A stretch of 6,315 bases of DNA from Actinomycetes bacterium (GTDB lineage Bacteria; Actinomycetota; Acidimicrobiia; Acidimicrobiales; RAAP-2). The position numbers and the translations under genes were made by a program. This document shows, one piece after another, positions 1 to 5,462 of the stretch; the stretch's first letter is position 1, and each line of letters opens with the position of its first letter. The stretch lies in NCBI GenBank assembly GCA_021777285.1, contig JAJYDR010000123.1, positions 1-6,315 on the forward strand, read 5' to 3'. The notes under the pieces were generated by a model. It made no database searches. It was not told the origin of the DNA and saw nothing but the letters and a program-made list of their open reading frames with translations.

Positions 1-53
1 CCTCTAGGGCTGTTGCTCGCGGGTGTGCGGGACTACGCTTCGCAGTGAGACCG

Positions 54-61
54 GGAGGTGA
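54..61 (+). promoter_or_regulatory. Shine-Dalgarno site of the first small gene
   Basis: The sequence GGAGGTGA is a near-perfect anti-16S match. Its GGAGG core ends 5 nt before the ATG at 64, which is ideal spacing. An in-frame GTG at 58 lies inside the site itself and so cannot be its start. A second in-frame ATG at 73 would be about 14 nt from the core, which is too far. The site therefore fixes the start at 64. Confidence 0.8.
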
Positions 62-63
62 CC

Positions 64-321
64 ATGGGTTTGATGGACAAGGTCAAGGAACAGGCGGCGG
101 CAGCGGCGTCGGTGGCCAAGGACGTCGCACAGAAGGGTCAGGCGAAGGTCGATGAGTTGCAGGCCCGCCGGGCGGCTGACGGCGTGCTGCGGGACTTGGG
201 GCTGACGGTGTACCTGACCAAGGTCGGACGCGGTTCGCCGAATGCCGAGAGCGACATCGAGGGCTACGTGGAGACGATCCGCGAGTACGAGAGCGAGCAC
301 GGACCAATCCAGCCCGATTGA
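64..321 (+). CDS. Small helical (coiled-coil-like) protein of unknown function, 85 aa
   Basis: This short gene encodes an 85-residue soluble protein. The first 40 or so residues (beginning MGLMDKVKEQAAAAAS) are rich in Ala, Lys, Gln, Glu and Asp and should form one long amphipathic helix or coiled coil. Residues from about 45 (LRDLGLTVYL) read as a second helical segment, and the C-terminus is acidic and ends in HGPIQPD. There is no signal peptide, membrane segment or cysteine. I recall similar short proteins opening MGLLDKVK in other actinobacteria, always without an assigned function, but I cannot run a search here. The amphipathic start could associate with a membrane, a lipid body or another protein; that is inference. 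It lies 61 bp upstream of the MarR gene on the same strand, with a hairpin and a promoter-like sequence between, so it is probably a separate transcript. The start is set by a strong Shine-Dalgarno site. Confidence 0.8.
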   Translation: MGLMDKVKEQAAAAASVAKDVAQKGQAKVDELQARRAADGVLRDLGLTVYLTKVGRGSPNAESDIEGYVETIREYESEHGPIQPD

Positions 322-336
322 CGACGAACGCCGTGA

Positions 337-359
337 AGTCACGCGCGCTGTTCGTGACT
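337..359. terminator. Inverted repeat: weak intrinsic terminator or second operator
   Basis: AGTCACG (337-343) and CGTGACT (353-359) are perfect 7-bp complementary arms around a 9-nt loop. The repeat begins 16 nt after the stop of the small gene and is followed by GTATTATTT, which is U-rich but not a clean U-run. Two readings fit. It may be a modest Rho-independent terminator for the upstream gene. Alternatively it may be a DNA-binding site over the -35 region of the MarR promoter, because the TATTAT -10-like hexamer starts two bases after the repeat. The stem is short, so the terminator call is tentative. Confidence 0.4.
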
Positions 360-360
360 G

Positions 361-366
361 TATTAT
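361..366 (+). promoter_or_regulatory. Putative -10 hexamer of the MarR-MFS operon
   Basis: TATTAT differs from TATAAT at one position and sits in a conspicuously A+T-rich stretch of an otherwise GC-rich window. Transcription would begin around 372-375, inside the palindrome at 367-383, giving a leader of only about 10 nt. A -35 element at 17-bp spacing (338-343, GTCACG) is a poor match to TTGACA. This suggests a weak or regulated promoter, or sigma contacts mainly at the -10. Confidence 0.5.
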
Positions 367-383
367 TTAGTTAGGTGAACTAA
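367..383. promoter_or_regulatory. Palindromic MarR-type operator overlapping RBS and start codon
   Basis: TTAGTT (367-372) and AACTAA (378-383) are perfect 6-bp inverted half-sites separated by AGGTG. The 17-bp span and A+T-rich dyad are typical of MarR-dimer operators, which usually lie between the -10 and the start of the regulator's own gene. Here the dyad begins directly after the TATTAT hexamer, contains the Shine-Dalgarno AGGTGA (373-378), and ends on the first base of the ATG at 383. Binding would block transcription start or early elongation. Assignment to the adjacent MarR protein is inference from position and symmetry. Confidence 0.6.
373..378 (+). promoter_or_regulatory. Shine-Dalgarno of the MarR gene, embedded in the operator
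   Basis: AGGTGA lies 4 nt before the ATG at 383 and supports that start. It forms the centre of the palindrome at 367-383. In mRNA the dyad could also fold into a small, weak hairpin around the RBS. Confidence 0.6.
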
Positions 384-808
384 TGGATACAGTAACGAAC
401 GAAACAGCGACGCGGCTTCGGTACGCGATCACACGACTGAACCGACGACTGCGCCAGTCGGCGCTGGGCGGTATTTCTCCAGCTCAGGCGTCGCTGCTCG
501 CGGTGGTGAGCCGCCTTAAGCACCCCTCGCTCGGTGACCTCGCCGCGGCCGAGCAGATCTCGCCGCCGTCGGTGACTCGCCTCGTTCGAGATATGGAGCG
601 CCTCGGTCTGATCGAGCGGGTGACCGACGACGCTGACCGGCGTTGCACGCGCGTGACGATCACCGCGTCGGGCCGCCACGAATTGGCGGCGATTCACCGG
701 CGCAAGGACGAGTTCTTGGAGCGCGCTCTGGACGCCCTGCCCGACGCCGAGCGCCGTCGCGCCGGCGAGTTGGCCACGCTGCTCGAGACCATCTTGGAGC
801 AGGCGTGA
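383..808 (+). CDS. MarR-family winged helix-turn-helix transcriptional regulator
   Basis: A 141-residue protein, the usual length for MarR, predicted to be a cytoplasmic dimeric DNA-binding repressor. Residues 8-27 form the N-terminal dimerisation helix. ISPAQASLLAVV (31-42) is the conserved helix that opens the winged domain. The helix-turn-helix runs over about 48-76, with the recognition helix at SPPSVTRLVRDMERLGLIER (60-79). The wing contains the family hallmark DDADRR (82-87) followed by VTITASG (91-97). The C-terminal helices (about 100-140) complete the dimer interface. The ligand cannot be read from sequence. The ATG at 383 has an AGGTGA ribosome site 4 nt upstream. The gene overlaps the downstream MFS exporter by 4 nt, so it most likely represses its own operon through the palindrome at its start. 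Release by the exporter's substrate is the usual arrangement for such pairs and is inferred here. Confidence 0.93.
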   Translation: MDTVTNETATRLRYAITRLNRRLRQSALGGISPAQASLLAVVSRLKHPSLGDLAAAEQISPPSVTRLVRDMERLGLIERVTDDADRRCTRVTITASGRHELAAIHRRKDEFLERALDALPDAERRRAGELATLLETILEQA

Positions 809-2052
809 GCGCGGTCGCGACGTTCTCATCGCGGACGTTCGCGGCGCTGCGCGTGCGTAACTTCCGTCTCTACTTCATTGGCCAGCTGATCTCGACGTCG
901 GGGACCTGGATGCAGTCGGTGGCCCAGGGTTGGCTGCTGTTGCAGATAACGGGCTCCTCGGTCGACCTCGGGATCGCGGTCGCCCTGCAGTACGTCCCGA
1001 TGTTGGTGCTCGGCTCGTACGGGGGACTCGTCGCGGACCGCTACGAGAAGCGCCGCATCCTCTACACGACCCAGTCAGGAGCGGGCCTGCTCGCTCTGGT
1101 CCTGGGGGTGCTCGTCACGACCCACCACGTCAGCGTCGGCTCCATCTACATCATCGCGGCCCTGCTCGGCGTGGTCAACCTCTTCGACATGCCCGCGCGC
1201 CAGTCCTTCGTCCAGGAGATGGTCGGGCGGGACCTCATCGCCAACGCCGTGAGTCTCAACAGTGTCTTGATGAACTCGGGACGGCTCATCGGGCCGTCGA
1301 TTGCTGCGACGCTGATCGCCCTCGTTGGCACGGCGGCGTGTTTCTACGCCAACGCGGCGTCCTTCATCGCGGTCATTGTCGCCCTGGCGCTGATGAGGAG
1401 CGCGGACTTCATGACGATGAAGACCGTCGAACGCGAGAAGGGTCAGTTGCGTCTCGGGCTGCGCTACGTCATGGAGACGCCCCAGCTGCGCAACGTGATC
1501 CTCGCCGTGGCGGTAGTCGGCACGTTCGCCTTCAACTTCACCGTGACCCTGCCAGTCTTCGCCCACGTGACGTTCCACCAAGCGAACGCCGCCAACTACG
1601 GGCTCTTGCTCGGGGCCATGGGGCTCGGGGCGGTGGTCGGCGGCCTCGTGATCGCCCATCGATCGAATCCGACCCCGCAGCTACTGGCCGGTCTCGCGCT
1701 CGGTTTCGGAGTGTTCATGACGTTGACGGCCTTCGCCCCCTCACTGCGGCTGGCGGCGCTCGCGCTCGTGCCCACGGGGGCGTTCTCGATCGCGTTCCTG
1801 TCGACGGCGAATTCGACCCTGCAGCTGAATTCGAGCCAAGCGATGCGCGGGCGGGTCATGAGCCTCTATGGCGTCGCCTTCATGGGCGTGACACCTATCG
1901 GGGCACCACTCATCGGATTCATCATCGCCCAGAGCGACCCCCGAATCGGTCTCTTCACTGGGGCCGCGTTGACACTCGTGACGGCAGTCGGTCTGCTCGT
2001 GTCGCTACGCGCTGACGTGGTCCGTCCTCCGGTGGCCGAGGCGCTCAGCTAG
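805..2052 (+). CDS. MFS_3-type (EntS-like) major facilitator efflux permease
   Basis: A 415-residue inner-membrane transporter, standard length for a 12-helix MFS protein. The cytoplasmic N-terminus (FAALRVRNFRLYFIGQLIS, about 12-30) leads into TM1, as in the MFS_3 (transmembrane secretion effector, EntS-like) group. Motif A, GGLVADRYEKRR, is at 73-84 in the loop between TM2 and TM3. NLFDMPARQSFVQEMV (125-140) is the characteristic loop of this group after TM4. A charged central loop (about 198-228) separates the two six-helix halves, and RGRVMSLYGVAF (348-359) precedes the last helices. The start is GTG 805: it forms a GTGA overlap with the MarR stop, has GGAG at 796-799 five bases upstream, and gives the expected N-terminus. 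Opening the frame earlier would add an Arg-rich tail read through the MarR gene. The likely role is proton-driven export of a small molecule or drug under MarR control; the substrate is unknown. Confidence 0.92.
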   Translation: MSAVATFSSRTFAALRVRNFRLYFIGQLISTSGTWMQSVAQGWLLLQITGSSVDLGIAVALQYVPMLVLGSYGGLVADRYEKRRILYTTQSGAGLLALVLGVLVTTHHVSVGSIYIIAALLGVVNLFDMPARQSFVQEMVGRDLIANAVSLNSVLMNSGRLIGPSIAATLIALVGTAACFYANAASFIAVIVALALMRSADFMTMKTVEREKGQLRLGLRYVMETPQLRNVILAVAVVGTFAFNFTVTLPVFAHVTFHQANAANYGLLLGAMGLGAVVGGLVIAHRSNPTPQLLAGLALGFGVFMTLTAFAPSLRLAALALVPTGAFSIAFLSTANSTLQLNSSQAMRGRVMSLYGVAFMGVTPIGAPLIGFIIAQSDPRIGLFTGAALTLVTAVGLLVSLRADVVRPPVAEALS

Positions 2053-3271
2053 GTCGGGGCTCTTTGGGCAGGCCGAGTGCGCGCTCGCCGATGATGTTGC
2101 GCTGGATCTCGGCGGTGCCGCCCCAGATGGTCTCGGAGCGCGAGAAGAAGAACGACGCCTGCAAATCCGAGACGGGATAGTCCGCCCGCCCTCGCCGCGG
2201 GCCACTGGTCTCGGTGTCGGTGCCTTGGGTACCCGTGAGGATCTGGCCCTCCATGCCCAAGACGTCGATGGCGAGCTCCATCATCTCGCGATGGGTCTCG
2301 GACCAGAACATCTTGTTGCACGCGCCGAGCAGGGCGGCGTCGTGAGTCCCGTTGAGGGCGTCGGTCAGTGAGCGGTACCCGTTGATCTCCATGATCTTGA
2401 TCTTGGACCACGAGCGAACGAGGCGGTCGCGGGTCAGCCGGTCGATGCGGTGCGGTTGACGTTGTGCCTCTTCGACGATGGCGTCCCATTCCTTGAGGAA
2501 CCGTCGATAGCCGGTCGTGGACGACGAGCCACGCTCGAAGCCGAGTGTGGTCATGGCGACCTTCCAGCCGTTGTTCACGCCACCGACGACGTTGCCCCGT
2601 GGGCACCGGGCATTGGTGAAGAAGACCTCGTTGAACTCGGCGGTGCCATCGACCTGGGTGATCGGACGAACGTCCACGCCCGGCTGGTGCATCGGCACCA
2701 ACAGGTAACTGATGCCCGCGTGCTGGGGCGCCTCGGGGTCGGTGCGCGCGAGCAGGAAGACGTAGTCCGCGTGCTGGGCCTGGGTCGTCCAGACCTTCTG
2801 ACCGTTGATCACCCACTCGTCACCGTCGAGGACGGCACTCGTCTTGAGACTCGCGAGGTCCGAGCCCGAGTTCGGCTCGGAGAAGCCTTGGCACCAACCG
2901 ATCGATCCCCGCAAAATGCCCGGGATGAACTCGCGCTTCTGCTCCTCGGTGCCCCACTGCAGGATCGTTGGACCCACCAGGGTGTCGCCGAAGAAGTCCG
3001 CTCGCATGGGTGCGCCGGCCTTGGCGAACTCCTCGTTGAGCACCACCTGCTCGAGCAGTGAAAGTCCCTTGCCGCCGTACTCGGTCGGCCAGCCCGCACA
3101 GATCCAGCCACCGTCGAACAGCTTCTCGGTCCATCGCTCGTTGAAGGCGGCGCGCTCGGCGTTCGACGGCGAGAAACCGGGCTCGAACCAGCCCTCGGGC
3201 AGGTTCGTTTCGAGCCAGTCACGGATCTGGGCACGGAAGGCCTCGGCTTCGGGAGGGTAGGTCAAGTCCAT
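2045..3271 (-). CDS. Acyl-CoA dehydrogenase (FadE-like flavoprotein)
   Basis: A 408-residue cytoplasmic FAD enzyme that introduces an alpha,beta double bond into an acyl-CoA and passes electrons to electron-transfer flavoprotein. The three domains are in order: helical N-domain (about 1-120, from MDLTYPPEAEAFRAQIRDWL), beta-domain (about 121-235) with the signature GFSEPNSGSD (129-138) and WVINGQKVWTT (153-163), and helical C-domain (about 236-400) ending in GGTAEIQRNIIGERALGLP (384-402). The medium-chain enzyme has its catalytic Glu in the YEGT motif; here that motif reads WGGT (383-386) with Gly. A Glu at 246 in LGFERG matches the alternative base position of isovaleryl-CoA and long-chain dehydrogenases, so activity is probably retained. 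Many mycobacterial FadE proteins acting on sterol or branched substrates share this form, so the substrate is open. The ATG at 3271 gives a canonical N-terminus but has no clear Shine-Dalgarno. The gene converges on and overlaps the permease gene by 8 nt. Confidence 0.93.
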   Translation of the reverse strand: MDLTYPPEAEAFRAQIRDWLETNLPEGWFEPGFSPSNAERAAFNERWTEKLFDGGWICAGWPTEYGGKGLSLLEQVVLNEEFAKAGAPMRADFFGDTLVGPTILQWGTEEQKREFIPGILRGSIGWCQGFSEPNSGSDLASLKTSAVLDGDEWVINGQKVWTTQAQHADYVFLLARTDPEAPQHAGISYLLVPMHQPGVDVRPITQVDGTAEFNEVFFTNARCPRGNVVGGVNNGWKVAMTTLGFERGSSSTTGYRRFLKEWDAIVEEAQRQPHRIDRLTRDRLVRSWSKIKIMEINGYRSLTDALNGTHDAALLGACNKMFWSETHREMMELAIDVLGMEGQILTGTQGTDTETSGPRRGRADYPVSDLQASFFFSRSETIWGGTAEIQRNIIGERALGLPKEPRPS

Positions 3272-3372
3272 ACCGGAAGCGTAGCCACGGCGCCATAGGG
3301 CGTGCTCGGGGCATTTGTGCTGATGGTGGAATTAGGCGAGAATGAGTCCTCGTCGAGACCGAAAGTTGGCCA
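3272..3372. promoter_or_regulatory. Divergent intergenic region with a weak plus-strand promoter candidate
   Basis: This 101-bp gap separates the starts of the divergent acyl-CoA dehydrogenase and glycosyltransferase genes, so it must hold both promoters unless one is transcribed from further away. On the plus strand, TTGTGC (3315-3320) and GAGAAT (3338-3343) are 17 bp apart, with 3/6 and 4/6 matches to the -35 and -10 consensus. I found no convincing minus-strand pair and no strong operator. A 9-bp near-palindrome, CTCGTCGAG, sits at 3349-3357 and is probably chance at this GC content. Confidence 0.35.
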
Positions 3373-4743
3373 GTGCCCCGTTCGATTCGTCAAACCATCG
3401 CCGAGACCCGAGAGTCCTGGGCCCGCTCACGGGCGATCACGTTGCCGCCCGCGGTACCGGCGCGTGCACCCGAGCCGGGCAAGCACCGAATCGCGTTCCT
3501 CGTCTACCGCGGCAACCCTCGCTGCGGCGGCCAGGGCGTCTACACCCGCCACCTCACTCGCGAGCTGGTGGCGTTGGGTCACAGCGTCGAGGTCTTTGCC
3601 GGCCCACCGTGGCCCGAGCTCGATGACGGGGTCGGGTTCACGCCGGTGCGCGGTCTGGACCTCTACCGCGACCCCGACCCGTTCCGCATTCCGGCCCCCT
3701 CGGAGTTCACCTCACTGGCGGATCTGACCGAGTTCGCCGTGATGTTGAGCGCGGGATTCGGCGAGCCGCTCGCCTTCTCCCGCCGGATCCGACGGATACT
3801 GAACGCCCGTCGGGGGGACTTCGACCTCGTCCACGATGACCAGTGCCTCGGTACGGGGATCCTCGGCCTGCACCGCGACGGCTGGCCGTTGCTCGAGACA
3901 CTTCACCACCCGATCACCGTCGACCGCACGATCGCCCTCGACCACGCCGAGACTCGGCGTGCACGGTTCACGACGCGGCGCTGGTTCGGATTCCTGCGCA
4001 TGCAGGTGCGCGTCGCGCGACGACTGCCCGCCGTGCTGACCGTGTCGCACAACTCCAAGGTCGACATCAACGCCCAGATGCACGTCCCCCTCGACCGGAT
4101 GACCGTCGTACCGGTGGGCGTCGACCACACCATCTTTCGGCCCTACGCGGACGTGGCCAAACGTCCCGGTCGGCTCATGGTGACCTCGAGCAGTGACGTA
4201 CCCATGAAAGGGCTCGTTCCGTTGCTCGAGGCGATCGCGAAGCTGCGCGTCGAGCGCGACATCGAGCTCGTCGTGATCGGTCGCCCGCGACCTGGCGGGC
4301 GCGTCGCCCAGGCACTGGAACGACTGGGACTGTCCGACATCGTGACGACGATCTCGGGGGTGAGTGACGAGGAGCTGGCGCGACTGTACGGCGAGGCCGA
4401 AGTGGCCATCGTCCCGAGTCTCTACGAGGGGTTCTCGCTGCCAGCGATCGAGGCGATGAGCTGTGGTGTGCCGGTCGTGGCGACGACGGGGGGTGCCCTG
4501 CCCGAGGTGGTGGGCGTGAGCGGTGACACGGGCATGCTCGTCGAGCCCAACGACCCCGAGGCCCTGCTCGTGGCGATCCGCTCGCTACTCGACGACCCCG
4601 CGCTGCGCGAGCGCCTCGGCGCGCGGGGCCGCGAACGGGTGATGGAGCGCTTCACCTGGCAGGTCACTGCGCGAGGGACCGCGGCCTGCTACGACGCGAT
4701 CCTCAATCACCGCCCCTTGCCCGACTCGATGCAGTTCGACTGA
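3373..4743 (+). CDS. GT4-family (GT-B fold) glycosyltransferase
   Basis: A 456-residue retaining glycosyltransferase that moves a sugar from a nucleotide-sugar donor to an unknown acceptor. The N-terminal Rossmann domain starts at HRIAFLVYRGNPRCGGQGVY (38-57), with the Gly-rich GGQG loop of GT4 enzymes at 52-55, and runs to about 250. The C-terminal donor domain (about 265-445) begins at VTSSSDVPMKG (270-280), includes LVVIGRP (299-305), and carries the family's E-x7-E motif as EGFSLPAIE (Glu352 and Glu360), followed by GVPVVATTGGALPEVV (365-380). No membrane helix or signal peptide is visible; GT4 enzymes often dock to the inner membrane peripherally. The GTG at 3373 is the first possible start after an in-frame stop at 3343-3345, but it has no good ribosome site and adds about 36 Arg/Pro-rich residues before the conserved fold, so the true start could be the in-frame TTG near codon 24. 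The last base of its TGA is the first base of the next gene's ATG. Confidence 0.92.
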   Translation: MPRSIRQTIAETRESWARSRAITLPPAVPARAPEPGKHRIAFLVYRGNPRCGGQGVYTRHLTRELVALGHSVEVFAGPPWPELDDGVGFTPVRGLDLYRDPDPFRIPAPSEFTSLADLTEFAVMLSAGFGEPLAFSRRIRRILNARRGDFDLVHDDQCLGTGILGLHRDGWPLLETLHHPITVDRTIALDHAETRRARFTTRRWFGFLRMQVRVARRLPAVLTVSHNSKVDINAQMHVPLDRMTVVPVGVDHTIFRPYADVAKRPGRLMVTSSSDVPMKGLVPLLEAIAKLRVERDIELVVIGRPRPGGRVAQALERLGLSDIVTTISGVSDEELARLYGEAEVAIVPSLYEGFSLPAIEAMSCGVPVVATTGGALPEVVGVSGDTGMLVEPNDPEALLVAIRSLLDDPALRERLGARGRERVMERFTWQVTARGTAACYDAILNHRPLPDSMQFD

Positions 4744-5462
4744 TGCTGACCGCTGACTACGACCGACTCGGCCTCGTCGCCGGTGAGCGACTCCTCGACC
4801 TCGGCTGCGGGTTCGGGCGCCACGCCTTTGAGGCCGCGCGTCGCGGCGCCGACGTCGTCGCCCTGGACGCCGGGCGCGACGAGGTCGAAGGCGTCCTGGC
4901 GACCTTCGTGGCGATGATCGAAGCGGGCGAGCTGGTGGCCGGCGAGGTCCGAGCGGCCGCCGTCCAGGGTGACGCGCTGCACCTCCCGTTCCCCGACGGT
5001 TCCTTTGACCGCGTGATCTGTTCTGAGGTGCTCGAACACATCGCCGACGACCGCGCAGCCATGGCCGAGCTCGCGCGCGTGCTTCGGCCCGGTGGGACGA
5101 TGGCGATCACCGTGCCCCGCTTCTTCCCCGAGCTCGTGAACTGGGCGCTGTCCGACGAGTACCACCTGGTCCCCGGCGGTCACGTGCGCATCTATCGCCG
5201 ATCGGTAATCGAGGACCGGCTGCGTGGGGTCGGGCTGCGGGTTCGCGGCCACGGCTTCGCACACGGACTGCACAGCCCGTACTGGTGGTTGAAGTGCCTC
5301 GTGGGTACGACGAACGAGGAGAACCGCTTCGTTCGCGCCTACCACAAGCTGCTCGTCTGGGACATCGTGAAGCGCCCGGCGATCACGCGACTGGCCGAAC
5401 GGGTGCTCGCCCCCGTGATGGGTAAGTCCGCCGTGTACTACCTCGAAAAGCCGTCATCGTGA
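4743..5462 (+). CDS. Class I SAM-dependent methyltransferase
   Basis: A 239-residue enzyme with the Rossmann-like methyltransferase fold. Motif I, LLDLGCGFGRHA (17-28), is the SAM-binding Gly-rich loop, and Asp42 in VVALDAG is the acidic residue expected to bind the ribose. VQGDALHLPFPDGSFD (74-89) followed by VICSEVLEHI (91-100) are the motif II/III region of the Methyltransf_11 type, and LRPGGTMAITVP (114-125) completes the core. The C-terminal third (about 130-239) is a family-specific addition with HSPYWWLKCLVG (177-188) and many basic and aromatic residues. This may form an acceptor lid or a membrane-touching surface, which is inference. The ATG overlaps the glycosyltransferase stop (TGATG) and there is no independent Shine-Dalgarno, so expression depends on translational coupling. 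The context suggests it methylates the glycosyltransferase product or its precursor, probably on oxygen; an aglycone or lipid acceptor cannot be excluded. Confidence 0.9.
   Translation: MLTADYDRLGLVAGERLLDLGCGFGRHAFEAARRGADVVALDAGRDEVEGVLATFVAMIEAGELVAGEVRAAAVQGDALHLPFPDGSFDRVICSEVLEHIADDRAAMAELARVLRPGGTMAITVPRFFPELVNWALSDEYHLVPGGHVRIYRRSVIEDRLRGVGLRVRGHGFAHGLHSPYWWLKCLVGTTNEENRFVRAYHKLLVWDIVKRPAITRLAERVLAPVMGKSAVYYLEKPSS

Noticed and set aside
13..39. Possible promoter TTGCTC / TACGCT before the small gene
   Set aside because: Only 3/6 matches in each box and a 15-bp spacer; too weak to list as a feature.
643..804. Upstream in-frame extension of the MFS permease (adding 54 residues)
   Set aside because: It reads through the MarR gene in another frame, gives an Arg/Pro-rich low-complexity tail, and ignores the GTG at 805 with GGAG spacing and the typical MFS_3 N-terminus.
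930..2015. 361-aa open frame on the plus strand inside the permease gene
   Set aside because: It is very rich in Arg, Gly, Pro and His with no domain, typical of an out-of-frame reading of high-GC coding DNA. The permease frame has clear transporter motifs.
2034..2077. Direct repeat GGCCGAG at 2034-2040 and 2071-2077
   Set aside because: A 7-bp G/C-rich match within coding DNA on both sides; no sign of an attachment site or insertion.
2450..3061. 203-aa plus-strand open frame antisense to the acyl-CoA dehydrogenase
   Set aside because: No recognisable motif or ribosome site. The opposite strand carries an unambiguous flavoenzyme across the whole span.
3307..3380. CGGGGCA (3307-3313) and TGCCCCG (3374-3380) as a long-range stem over the glycosyltransferase start
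   Set aside because: Seven G/C-rich bases 60 nt apart are expected by chance at this composition, and a transcript starting near 3350 would lack the left arm.
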